The translations under genes were made by a program, and so were the position numbers. Below the pieces are notes generated by a model that had not been told where the DNA came from, searched no databases, and saw nothing but the letters and a program-made list of their open reading frames with translations. Below are positions 1-6,296 of a stretch of DNA of 6,933 nt, one piece after another (the stretch's first letter is position 1; every line of letters starts with the position of its first letter). The DNA is taken from NCBI GenBank assembly GCA_025455205.1, contig JALOMZ010000100.1, positions 1 to 6,933 on the forward strand. The letters run 5' to 3'. Source of the DNA: Chitinophagaceae bacterium. GTDB lineage: Bacteria > Bacteroidota > Bacteroidia > Chitinophagales > Chitinophagaceae.

Positions 1-300
1 CAGAATGATTTCAGTAAACTGGTGAACGACGCCTACAACCTTACCTACAAGCATACCTATAAGGCCTCAGCCATCGATGACTCACTCATGACCACTCCGA
101 ATGGTGTGCACGGCGTTTTCTTTCGGGTGGCGGGCAATGCGGCCACGGCCAACCAGTTCTTCCTCACCGATTCTTCCAGGCATTTCCTGCGCGGGGCGCT
201 CTATTTTGATGTAACCCCCAATGAAGACTCGCTGCAACCGGTGAACCAGTTTTTGCTGGAAGATATGCGGCACCTGGTTAACACCTTCCGCTGGAAATAG
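1..300 (+). CDS. gldD: Gliding motility lipoprotein GldD, C-terminal part (5' end outside window)
   Basis: The reading frame is open from base 1, so the gene begins upstream; 99 C-terminal residues are visible before the TAG. In Flavobacterium johnsoniae GldD is a lipoprotein needed for gliding motility; its biochemical role is not known. The visible part carries the hallmarks I recall for the family's C-terminus: a 'YKHTYKASAID' segment, then 'GNAATANQFFLTDSSRHFLRG' split as GNAATANQF and FFLTDSSRHFLRG, then 'ALYFDVTPNEDSL', and the terminal 'HLVNTFRWK'. The lipobox cysteine would lie outside the window. The GTG at 22 opens a shorter frame but is internal. The gene converges on the DUF155 gene with only 21 bp between the stop codons and no hairpin seen there. 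Family assignment is from remembered motif similarity, and is fairly sure. Confidence 0.86.
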   Translation, partial: QNDFSKLVNDAYNLTYKHTYKASAIDDSLMTTPNGVHGVFFRVAGNAATANQFFLTDSSRHFLRGALYFDVTPNEDSLQPVNQFLLEDMRHLVNTFRWK

Positions 301-321
301 GCTCCAGGCAGAGCTACAGCA

Positions 322-1101
322 TCAGCCCCAGATCTTCTCCACAAACAGGTTCACTACTTCCACCAGGATCAGCAGGATGATGATCCATTCCAGGAAATTG
401 CTCTGGCGGTGCTGCAGCAGATCGCGGAACAGTTCCAGGTTTTCCTTTACGATGGCCAGCCCCTCTTCAATGGTGCGGAACCGCGCCTGCAGGTCAAAGG
501 TCTTCTTCAGGCCTGTGTCGAGCCGGCCCAGCTCTTCATTCTCCCAGGTTTCCTCGGGGCTGTCGAAAATGTACAGGTGCTCCGTGATTCGGTTCTTGAG
601 GTTGAGTGTTTTGCCGATGTATTTCTTCAGGGCAGTACCGCCCAGGTCAAGCTTTCCCTTCTGCTCCAGCACCTGGGTGTGGAAATTGGTCTCTTCCAGC
701 AGCCGGTTGGTTTGTGCTTCAAAATGATCGAGGGCCACCGACTGCGACACGTGCAGCATGATGAGACGAAGCATTTCGGTGCCATCGTCCGGAATACTGA
801 TCTTATTGTAGCCGAAAACAATGCGGTCGCCGCCCAGCTCTATCTCAAATTCATCCGAAAGCCTGGCCGGCAGCGGATTACGGCAGTATTCATGGATGAT
901 CTTCAGAAAGGCAGTTGCTTCCACATCGTCGTGGTTCAGCAGGCTCACCACACCATAGCGGAAAACATAGATGCACTTGTTTTCAGCCACCTCATAGAAC
1001 AGTTCGTCGGAATCGGCATGGGAAAGCGGGGCAGTGAATGCCTGCCTGAACTGCCGTATATCAATGCTGTCTGCTATCTGGTACGATACTACTTTGGGCA
1101 T
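322..1101 (-). CDS. DUF155 / RMD1-RMND1-YagE family protein with C-terminal membrane anchor
   Basis: This 259-residue protein matches the DUF155 family (yeast Rmd1/Rmd8, human mitochondrial RMND1, and many uncharacterised bacterial proteins). Family features visible in order are: an N-terminal domain with the 'YVFRYGVVSLLNHDD' strand-turn segment (about residues 45-59), a central helical region with 'LLEETNFHTQVLEQKGKL' (about 134-151), the 'KKYIGKTLNLKNRI' and 'FDSPEETWENEEL' stretches (159-191), and a hydrophobic membrane helix near the C-terminus (about 236-254) followed by a short charged tail. This suggests a mostly cytoplasmic protein tail-anchored in the inner membrane. The molecular function of bacterial members is unknown to me. 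The frame stays open to 1332, but I chose the ATG at 1101: it gives the usual family length, the extra residues look non-coding (Cys- and Trp-rich), and the extension would run into the terminator of the preceding gene. Another in-frame ATG lies at 1254. No strong ribosome binding site is seen. Confidence 0.84.
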   Translation of the reverse strand: MPKVVSYQIADSIDIRQFRQAFTAPLSHADSDELFYEVAENKCIYVFRYGVVSLLNHDDVEATAFLKIIHEYCRNPLPARLSDEFEIELGGDRIVFGYNKISIPDDGTEMLRLIMLHVSQSVALDHFEAQTNRLLEETNFHTQVLEQKGKLDLGGTALKKYIGKTLNLKNRITEHLYIFDSPEETWENEELGRLDTGLKKTFDLQARFRTIEEGLAIVKENLELFRDLLQHRQSNFLEWIIILLILVEVVNLFVEKIWG

Positions 1102-1319
1102 ACCCTGTGGTTTTGCACCCGCGTCATCATCACACCATGCCACTGCTGTCGCGGCCTCAGTGTGTGGCGTGAACAAGGTGCCTGAACATTGCCAAGATAG
1201 GCATTGTATTCCAGTTAAATGGCCTTCAGGCAGAGCCAGCTGTTGGCTCAGCATGGCGCTTTGATTTCCCCTGCCGAACCAACATACCCTTTGCTGTACC
1301 CATCCTGAAGTATGGCCGC
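1102..1319. other. Non-coding stretch upstream of the DUF155 gene
   Basis: I see no credible gene here. On the - strand it should hold the promoter and leader of the DUF155 gene. The only -7-like matches to the Bacteroidota TAnnTTTG element are imperfect: TATCTTGG (1199 to 1192) and TATGTTGG a little further upstream, and neither has a clear -33 TTG. A perfect 6-bp hairpin with a 5-nt loop (GAGCCA at 1233-1238, TGGCTC at 1244-1249) has no T-run and no assigned role. Confidence 0.4.
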
Positions 1320-1348
1320 AAAAAAAGCGCACCCGTTTATGGTGCGCT
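1320..1348 (-). terminator. Rho-independent terminator of the kdnA-like aminotransferase gene
   Basis: On the - strand an 8-bp perfect stem (AGCGCACC at 1326-1333 against GGTGCGCT at 1341-1348) with a 7-nt loop is followed directly by seven T residues (the A-run at 1320-1326 on the + strand, the last of which also pairs). It lies about 35 bp past the stop codon of the aminotransferase gene, the right distance and orientation to end that transcript and insulate the DUF155 gene from it. Confidence 0.85.
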
Positions 1349-1383
1349 CTGAAACATCGTAAAAAGGCTGACCAATTTGTTCA

Positions 1384-2601
1384 TCACACCGTTGCGGCAG
1401 CTTCAGACACTGCCTTGCTGATGGCGGCCACCATTTGCTCCCCTTTGTTGCGGATCTGCTCCTCTGTCCAGGTAAGGCTGATGGCTGTGCTGATACAGCG
1501 GCTCATGATGGCATCACTGTCGGGGAAGGAAGCCTCTGCCAGCTTGTCGAGCGCTTCTTTCTGCAGGGGGTTGATGTTGTTGAGGGTGGCTGCATATTTC
1601 AGGTGGTCCCACTTGCGGATATAGTGCCAGTTATTGTCGTACCAGTAGAAATTTCCGGCCAGAATGCCCTGGCTTTTCAGCTCAGCTACCGCTGCGCGGG
1701 TCATTTCTTCAGTGGGCAGGAACCAGCTGAGGAAGGAGGCATTGTCGCCCTCGGGATCGGGAATCACGCGGAACCGTATGCCCGGGATTTTTTCCAGGTA
1801 GCTGCGCAGCATTTTGTTGTTGCGGCGCTGGATCTCCAGAATGGTGCTCAGCTTGCGTATCTGTGCCAGCCCCACGGCGGCATTCAGTTCACTGATGCGG
1901 AAATTGTAGCCTACAAAGGGATGCAGATCGGCGCCACGGTCCACGCCCTTATGGTCATGACCATGATCGGTAAAGCCGTCGCATTTTTCATAGATATCCT
2001 CATCGTTGGTCATGACAACACCACCCTCGCCGCAGGTGATGGTTTTGACATAGTCGAAGCTGAAGGTGCCGGCATGGCCAATGGTACCCAGAAACTGTCC
2101 CTTGTAAGAGCCGCCAATGCTCTGGCAGGCGTCTTCCAGCAACAGCAGGTTGTTGGCCTTGCAGATGGCCTTGAGTTCGCTCATGTGGGCCATGCTGCCA
2201 CACATATGCACCGGCATGATGCATTTGGTGCGGGGGGTTATGGCAGCCTTTACGGCTTCGGGAGCCAGGGTGAGGCTTTCGTCAACATCTACCAGCACCG
2301 GTATGGCACCCACGCTCAGCACGGCTTCAAAGCTGGCCACGAAGGTGAAGGTGGGCATGATCACCTCATCGCCATAGCCAATACCCAGGGCACTCATGGC
2401 GGTGGTGAGGGCTGCCGTGCCGCTGCTGGTAAGTTGTGCATGGCGGGCCCCAAACGTCTGGCAGATGGCGGCTTCCAGCTCCCGGGCCTTCCACATGCCC
2501 TGGCGGGGCCCATCGAAACCATAGCGCATCAGCACGCCGGTTTCCAGCACATCGTTCACTTCCTTGCGTTCTTCGGCGCCCCATAATTCAAAACCTGGCA
2601 T
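1384..2601 (-). CDS. kdnA: DegT/DnrJ/EryC1 PLP aminotransferase, KdnA-like (8-amino-3,8-dideoxy-manno-octulosonate transaminase)
   Basis: This is a 405-residue fold-type I PLP-dependent sugar aminotransferase. Visible family features are the phosphate-binding 'SSGTAA' (about residues 59-64), the pyridine-contacting Asp in 'LLEDACQS' (Asp157), the Schiff-base Lys in 'FDYVKTITCGEGG' (Lys186), and the 'GYNFRISELNAAVGLAQ' signature (about 231-247). Within the superfamily, several segments resemble what I remember of Shewanella KdnA: the start 'MPGFEL', 'VHMCGSMA', 'TDHGHDHKGVDRGA', 'IPDPEGDNASFLS', 'FYWYDNNWHY' and 'SDAIMSR'. KdnA transfers an amino group from glutamate to 8-oxo-Kdo (made by KdnB), giving 8-amino-8-deoxy-Kdo for lipopolysaccharide. 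No kdnB or kdsB is next to it here, so the substrate is inferred. The frame is open to 2778, but the ATG at 2601 is preferred: it matches the family N-terminus, and a TACTTTTG promoter element lies 36-43 bp upstream of it, inside the longer frame. Class is near certain; the exact substrate is moderate. Confidence 0.88.
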   Translation of the reverse strand: MPGFELWGAEERKEVNDVLETGVLMRYGFDGPRQGMWKARELEAAICQTFGARHAQLTSSGTAALTTAMSALGIGYGDEVIMPTFTFVASFEAVLSVGAIPVLVDVDESLTLAPEAVKAAITPRTKCIMPVHMCGSMAHMSELKAICKANNLLLLEDACQSIGGSYKGQFLGTIGHAGTFSFDYVKTITCGEGGVVMTNDEDIYEKCDGFTDHGHDHKGVDRGADLHPFVGYNFRISELNAAVGLAQIRKLSTILEIQRRNNKMLRSYLEKIPGIRFRVIPDPEGDNASFLSWFLPTEEMTRAAVAELKSQGILAGNFYWYDNNWHYIRKWDHLKYAATLNNINPLQKEALDKLAEASFPDSDAIMSRCISTAISLTWTEEQIRNKGEQMVAAISKAVSEAAATV

Positions 2602-2636
2602 ATGTTGTTGGATTTTGCTGTTCAAATAAAGTCCTG

Positions 2637-2644
2637 CAAAAGTA
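2637..2644 (-). promoter_or_regulatory. Bacteroidota -7 promoter element for the kdnA-like gene
   Basis: Read on the - strand this is TACTTTTG, an exact match to the TAnnTTTG -7 element used by the Bacteroidota housekeeping sigma factor. It is followed by CAGG and then an A/T-rich leader. Transcription would begin near 2630, giving a leader of about 30 nt before the ATG at 2601. No clear -33 TTG is present at the usual spacing. It also argues against any translation start upstream of 2637. Confidence 0.6.
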
Positions 2645-2786
2645 GCCATTAGCGCCCATTGGCTGTATGCCTTGTCAAACCGTGTCGGCGGCGCCATTGA
2701 AACATCCTGCCATGGGCCCTCATGCCGGCGCTTTCCTATGACTTTTGTCGTTGTTTTCACCGGGCCGCCAGCTGACATTTGGAGGT

Positions 2787-2794
2787 GATATTTG
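2787..2794 (+). promoter_or_regulatory. Possible -7 promoter element for the DHFR-like gene
   Basis: GATATTTG differs from TAnnTTTG at one defined position and lies 15 bp before the ATG at 2810, which would leave a leader of only about 10 nt. A second near-match, GACTTTTG (about 2740-2747), would give a longer leader of about 60 nt. Neither has a well-spaced -33 TTG, so the choice is open. Confidence 0.3.
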
Positions 2795-2809
2795 TAAACC
2801 CTTGTTCAG

Positions 2810-3334
2810 ATGGGAAAAATTGTGCTCTATATAGCCACGTCAATTGATGGCCGCATTGCTGACGCCAACAGCAGTGTACAGTACCTGGATGGCTATGGCC
2901 GGCCGGAAGAGGACTATGGCTACCAGGCATTCCTGCAGCGCATAGGCACCGTGGTAATGGGTGCCGCCACCTATGAGAAGATCCTCAGTTTCAGCTATTG
3001 GTACGAAGGCATGGAACACGTGATCTTCAGCAGCCGCGAACTGGAAGTACCTGAAGGACGGAGTATCCGTAAGCTCAGCGGCGATCCTACCGAGCTGGCC
3101 CAGGAACTGCGGGGCCGGGAAAAGGACAGCTGGCTGGTGGGCGGGGCTGTATTGCTCAACAGCTTCCTGGAACGAAACCTGGTGGATGAAATGATCATTA
3201 CCATTGTGCCGGAATACCTCGGTGCCGGCATCAGCCTATGGCAGGATGGCAAGCCCGGCAACAGCACCTGGAAGCTGGGCGCCTGCAGGTACTACGACGA
3301 TGGCGTGGTGCAACTGCAGTACCTGCGGCAATAG
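2810..3334 (+). CDS. Dihydrofolate reductase family protein (RibD C-terminal-like)
   Basis: This 174-residue protein has the layout of the small DHFR-like/RibD-C reductases (YyaP/YwjB group): a first beta strand and substrate loop 'LYIATSIDGRIAD' (residues 6-18), the nucleotide-binding motif 'VVMGAATYEKI' (48-58), 'HVIFSSRELEVPEG' (70-83), the 'SWLVGGAVLLNSFL' motif (107-120) and 'LVDEMIITIVPEYLGAGISLW' (start 124, LVDEM then IITIVPEYLG). Members are predicted cytoplasmic NAD(P)H-dependent reductases; they are distinct from the true folate enzyme FolA and most have no known substrate. The full domain is present with nothing missing. It is transcribed divergently from the kdnA-like gene with 208 bp between the start codons, and is probably a single-gene unit, as a 158-bp gap follows. 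Fold assignment is sure; biochemical role is unknown. Confidence 0.85.
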   Translation: MGKIVLYIATSIDGRIADANSSVQYLDGYGRPEEDYGYQAFLQRIGTVVMGAATYEKILSFSYWYEGMEHVIFSSRELEVPEGRSIRKLSGDPTELAQELRGREKDSWLVGGAVLLNSFLERNLVDEMIITIVPEYLGAGISLWQDGKPGNSTWKLGACRYYDDGVVQLQYLRQ

Positions 3335-3464
3335 CCGGTGCGTTACATCTGTTAATACTTCAGCCAGGTGCCGGCAGGCATTTGAATCACCACATTTTTT
3401 TTGTAACTTAATAGTGTTGCCAGCCGACCATTCCTGATGATTTCCACGGGGGTCGGGCCCGCTG

Positions 3465-3472
3465 TCTTTTTG
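3465..3472 (+). promoter_or_regulatory. Possible -7 promoter element for the outer-membrane barrel gene
   Basis: TCTTTTTG deviates from TAnnTTTG only at position 2 and sits 20 bp before the ATG at 3493. Transcription would start near 3478, just ahead of a purine-rich AAAAGGCAGG (3481-3490) that could serve as a ribosome binding site, although it is very close to the ATG. No good -33 element is seen. Confidence 0.25.
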
Positions 3473-3492
3473 AACCATCTAAAAGGCAGGTT

Positions 3493-4290
3493 ATGAAAAA
3501 GATATTGCTTTTAACCACGGGTTTCCTGTGGTTCACCCTCAGCCAGGCGCAGGATAGTACAGGATCCAAACCATCATTCTCAGGCAGCCAGATGGCCTTT
3601 GGCTACAACATGATGCTTCCCATGGGTGCCATGAAAACAGGGTGGTCATCCGCCCACGGAATGCAGGCGGAACTATTGCTGGGCATAGGGGCCGTACCGG
3701 GACTGAAGGTGGGCCTGGAAGGAGCCTTCTCCATGTATGGCTACCGCGAGGAAAACCAGGAATACCTCATTTTCAATGGTATCCTGGCCAGTTCGGAGGT
3801 TTCCATGAGCAGCTATACCTGGAACCTGGGCCTTAAAGCCATGATGGAACCACCAAAACAAATGGCTGTAAAACCCTATGTGGCTGTGCAGGCAGGCGTA
3901 CTGGGCATGATCAGCGACCTTACACTGGATGATTTCAGCGGCAATGACTATTACTACTGTACCTCAGACTATACCAAGAACCTGATAGACGATGCCGACT
4001 GGTATGCCAGTGCCGGAGCCGGCCTGAAATTTGACCTGAGTACAAAGAAGAAACCGGGGCGCAACTTTCTGGACCTCTATGCAGGTTATATAGGCGGTGG
4101 CGAAGTGAAATATGCCAACATGAACCGGTTAGCCACAACCCCCATAGATACCGATAAGTCAAGGGAAGTGATCAAAATTGTTTTTGTGAACGCCATCACC
4201 AACGAGCAGCAGGAGCAGGAGGTGGCAGAAGTATACCGGCATCCCATCAGCATGCTGCAGCTGCAGCTCAAGTATACCTTCCATTTCTGA
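3493..4290 (+). CDS. Exported outer-membrane beta-barrel protein, function unknown
   Basis: This 265-residue protein begins with a clear Sec signal peptide: two lysines, a hydrophobic core, and a probable signal peptidase I site after SQA (residue 19). The mature part alternates hydrophobic and polar residues in strand-like segments with many aromatic and Gly residues, for example 'MAFGYNMMLPMG', 'AELLLGIGAVPGLKVGLEGA', 'YTWNLGLKAMM', 'VKPYVAVQAGVLGMI', 'FLDLYAGYIGGGEV', and it ends with 'LQLQLKYTFHF'. A final aromatic beta strand closing on Phe is the usual recognition signal for BAM-dependent outer-membrane insertion. It resembles the generic 'outer membrane beta-barrel' families (PF13505/PF13568 type) of Bacteroidota. 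A Tyr-rich acidic loop with a single Cys (about 152-165) may be surface-exposed. It converges with the GHL10 gene. No specific transport or binding role can be read from the sequence. Confidence 0.8.
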   Translation: MKKILLLTTGFLWFTLSQAQDSTGSKPSFSGSQMAFGYNMMLPMGAMKTGWSSAHGMQAELLLGIGAVPGLKVGLEGAFSMYGYREENQEYLIFNGILASSEVSMSSYTWNLGLKAMMEPPKQMAVKPYVAVQAGVLGMISDLTLDDFSGNDYYYCTSDYTKNLIDDADWYASAGAGLKFDLSTKKKPGRNFLDLYAGYIGGGEVKYANMNRLATTPIDTDKSREVIKIVFVNAITNEQQEQEVAEVYRHPISMLQLQLKYTFHF

Positions 4291-4311
4291 GGAAGGCACG
4301 ACAGTTTATGC

Positions 4312-4356
4312 CACAAAAGAACCGGGCGAACCAGCTTTCATGCTGTTCGCCCGGTT
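4312..4356 (-). terminator. Terminator hairpin between convergent genes, best for the - strand GHL10 gene
   Basis: An 11-bp perfect stem (AACCGGGCGAA at 4320-4330 against TTCGCCCGGTT at 4346-4356) continues past one bulged C into a 4-bp CAGC/GCTG inner stem with a 6-nt loop. On the - strand it is followed by the T-rich TTCTTTTGTGG. On the + strand no T-run follows directly, so it may end the outer-membrane gene only weakly. It lies 21 bp past the ancestral stop codon (4377-4379) of the GHL10 gene, supporting the view that this gene once ended there. Confidence 0.75.
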
Positions 4357-4376
4357 GTATCTGATCAGGTCAGGTC

Positions 4377-4598
4377 TTATTTTTTCGCCGGCTTTTTGGG
4401 CAGCCAGGGCATATCGGGTGTAGGCACCTGCACCTTGTAGTAGTTCTGTTGCAGGCTGTCATTCCAGCCATTGGGATTATTGATGAAACTCTTGCTGCTG
4501 AAGTATACTTGTCCCTGTATGTTGGGCACGGTGCGGGTGAGTTGTATTTGCCGAGGCATCTGGCTTTTGTCGCGCCAGGGGCCGTTGCTATTGGCCCG
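4377..4598 (-). pseudogene. In-frame 3' remnant of the GHL10 gene, cut off by an internal TAA
   Basis: Directly after the TAA at 4599-4601, and in the same reading frame, 73 sense codons run to a second TAA at 4377-4379. They start 'RANSNGPWRDKSQMPRQ' and contain 'QGQVYFSSKSF', 'NNPNGWNDSLQQNYY' and 'PTPDMPW', which match the conserved end of the GHL10 catalytic domain as I recall it in Bacteroidota homologues (YIGxxxYRxxxxxxW, then QGSIFFSSKSF, then a PPMPW-like end). The tail then finishes with a lysine-rich KKPAKK. The conservation shows that this segment was recently part of the same protein. An internal ATG at 4559 could start a 60-residue peptide, but nothing suggests it is made. Confidence 0.8.
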
Positions 4599-5600
4599 TT
4601 AGGGCGCCAGCCCAATATAGCAGTGGCGGCCATAACTATGCTGGCTCCACCAATTGATCAGCGTTACATAATCGGCTTTGTCGTGGCCTATTTCCCAGTA
4701 CAGTTGCGGCACTACATAGTCTATCCAGCCCTTGCGAAGCCACAGCAGGATGTCGGCATAGAGGTCATCATAGTTGGTCTGTCCTGCCTGGGTTTCGCTG
4801 CCCTCAGGATCCTGGCTGCGGTTGCGCCATACACCAAAGGGGCTGATGCCGAATTTCACCCAGGGTTTTTCTTCGCGGATGGCGCGGCTGAGCTTAACGA
4901 TGATGCTGTCCACATTGCTGCGGCGCCACTGGTCTTTGCTCATGCCCTTGCCATAACGCTGGAAGGCCCTGGCATCCGGAAAATCCTTGCCTGGGATGCG
5001 GTATGGGTAGAAATAGTCATCAAAGTGGATGCCATCCACATCGTACCGCTTAACGATATCGCGGATCACATTGGTCACAAAATCCTGAGCTTCCGGTATC
5101 CCTGGATTGAAATAGCGGGTGGTTTTGTTGGCATCTCCATAATCCACAAACCATTCCGGATGGAGGCGGGTGGGGTGGTTGGCGGCTACACTGCTCCTGG
5201 CCGTGTTGAATACGGCCCGGTAGGGATTTATCCAGGCGTGAAACTCCATGCCACGCTTATGGGTTTCTTCAATCATGAACTGCAGGGGATCGTAATAGGG
5301 ATCCGGCGCCTGCCCCTGTTTGCCGGTGAGGTACTCGCTCCAGGGCTCCAGGTTACTGGGATAGAAAGCATCGGCCACCGGCCTGATCTGGGCTACAATG
5401 GCATTGAGCCCGTTTTTCAGGTGCATGTCGAGGAGATTCCTGAATTCCTGCTTCTGGGTTTCCACAGGCAGGCCCTTTTTGCTGGGCCAGTCAATATTTT
5501 CCACGGTGGCAATCCAGGCAGCGCGGAATTCCGGCTTTTGGGCCTGGGCCAGGCTGGCCAACAGCAGTCCCAATGTCAATAACAGGTGTCTGGTATTCAT
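4599..5600 (-). CDS. Secreted GHL10 (DUF187) glycosyl hydrolase-like protein, prematurely terminated
   Basis: The product is 333 residues to the first stop; the undisturbed frame would give 406 residues. It begins with a signal peptide (residues 1-20, ending LAQA before QKPEF). The mature domain fits the glycosyl-hydrolase-like 10 family (PF02638), a TIM-barrel group related to YngK/FenI: 'FRAAWIATVENIDWPS' (25-40), 'LKNGLNAIVAQIRPVADAFY' (61-80), 'GMEFHAWINPYR' (117-128), 'YDVDGIHFDDYFYPY' (186-200) with the paired acidic residues expected at the active site, 'VKFGISPFGVWRN' (248-260), and 'GWIDYVVPQLYWE' (291-303). Its location would be periplasmic or outside the cell; activity on peptidoglycan-derived or other glycans is known only for some relatives, and is not readable here. 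The codon at the conserved Tyr of 'YIGLAP-Tyr-Arg' is TAA, removing the last barrel strand and helix. The ATG at 5600 was chosen over 5663 because it puts the signal peptide at the N-terminus. A TTCATTTG promoter-like element ends 7 bp before this ATG. Confidence 0.85.
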   Translation of the reverse strand: MNTRHLLLTLGLLLASLAQAQKPEFRAAWIATVENIDWPSKKGLPVETQKQEFRNLLDMHLKNGLNAIVAQIRPVADAFYPSNLEPWSEYLTGKQGQAPDPYYDPLQFMIEETHKRGMEFHAWINPYRAVFNTARSSVAANHPTRLHPEWFVDYGDANKTTRYFNPGIPEAQDFVTNVIRDIVKRYDVDGIHFDDYFYPYRIPGKDFPDARAFQRYGKGMSKDQWRRSNVDSIIVKLSRAIREEKPWVKFGISPFGVWRNRSQDPEGSETQAGQTNYDDLYADILLWLRKGWIDYVVPQLYWEIGHDKADYVTLINWWSQHSYGRHCYIGLAP

Positions 5601-5697
5601 ATACTTGCAAATGAAAGGGTATGATCTGGCATTTCTGTGATAAGCGGCCTGATTTTCAGGCATTTATAACAAGTGTGCCGGCCTGCGAATATAGGAC

Positions 5698-5727
5698 AAT
5701 AAAAAGGCTTCCCCCGTGGGGAAGCCT
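5698..5727 (-). terminator. Rho-independent terminator of the marR-family gene
   Basis: A perfect 10-bp stem (AGGCTTCCCC at 5705-5714, GGGGAAGCCT at 5718-5727) with a 3-nt loop is followed on the - strand by TTTTTATTG. It lies 42 bp downstream of the stop codon of the MarR gene and upstream of the GHL10 gene, so the two are separate transcription units. Confidence 0.9.
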
Positions 5728-5769
5728 GTAGATTTCGTTGTCTGTTGCCAATGACAGGCGATGCCTGCC

Positions 5770-6255
5770 TTACATGATCGGCTTAAGCACCTGCTCTTCT
5801 TCAGCCTCAGCCAGTCTGAGTTTGCCCAACAATTGGTTGAGCCTCAACAGTTCTTCGGCGGATAATGAAGACAGGGCGTTTTCCATCCTGACTCCTTCAT
5901 TGTCCAGCCTTTCCAGCAGGGCCATACCTTTTTGGGTAATCACCACATCCACAAGGCGCTTGTCGAGTGCCGACACTTTCTTCGACACCAAATCTTTTGC
6001 CACCAGGCGGTCTACAATACGGCTGGTATCGCTCATCTTATCGAGCATACGGTCGCGTATTTGCATGGTACTCAATGGCTTAGACTCAGCTTTCAGGATG
6101 CGCAGGATGTTGAACTGCTGACTGGTGAGGTTAAAACGCTCCAAATCAGTCTTGAATTTCTCCATGACCCAGTTGTGCGCCAGTATCAGGTTGGTAACAG
6201 CTTTCTCCAGATCGCTGGTGAACGTATGTTCACGCAATGCAATTTCAATGCCCAT
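5770..6255 (-). CDS. MarR-family winged-helix transcriptional regulator
   Basis: This 161-residue protein has the full MarR layout: an N-terminal dimerisation helix (about residues 12-40), the helix-turn-helix region starting at 'LTSQQFNILRILKAESKPL' (43-61), the recognition-helix region 'DKMSDTSRIVDRLVAKDLV' (72-90), a wing with the typical 'DKRLVDVVIT' (98-107), then C-terminal dimerisation helices (109-150). MarR proteins are dimeric DNA-binding repressors, often released by small phenolic or oxidising ligands; the ligand and target here cannot be read. There is no adjacent efflux pump or oxidoreductase operon, so it may act on distant genes or on itself. The ATG at 6255 is chosen for family length. 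TATCTTCG (6304 to 6297 on the - strand) is a one-mismatch -7 element giving a leader of about 35-40 nt. A strong terminator follows the gene. Confidence 0.9.
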   Translation of the reverse strand: MGIEIALREHTFTSDLEKAVTNLILAHNWVMEKFKTDLERFNLTSQQFNILRILKAESKPLSTMQIRDRMLDKMSDTSRIVDRLVAKDLVSKKVSALDKRLVDVVITQKGMALLERLDNEGVRMENALSSLSAEELLRLNQLLGKLRLAEAEEEQVLKPIM

Positions 6256-6296
6256 AAGTGCACTGGTTTAAGGGTTAAAGGGACGTTTAGGGACTA

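Noticed and set aside
409..1185. 258-codon + strand open frame
   Set aside because: It lies antisense to the DUF155 gene, has no recognisable domain, and is explained by the coding pattern of the real gene.
1233..1249. GAGCCA-loop-TGGCTC hairpin considered as a terminator or riboswitch part
   Set aside because: The stem is only 6 bp, has no T-run on either strand, and there is no conserved aptamer-like sequence around it.
1435..2586. 383-codon + strand open frame, Gly/His/Ala-rich
   Set aside because: It is the exact antisense shadow of the aminotransferase, which has clear PLP-enzyme motifs on the - strand.
4370..4633. 87-codon - strand frame near the GHL10 stop, at first suggesting a frameshift
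   Set aside because: It is in a different frame from the conserved tail. Checking codons shows that the tail (4377-4598) is in the same frame as the GHL10 gene, so the lesion is a nonsense codon.
4449..5582. 377-codon + strand open frame
   Set aside because: It is antisense to the GHL10 gene and its remnant, with no signal, start context or family resemblance.
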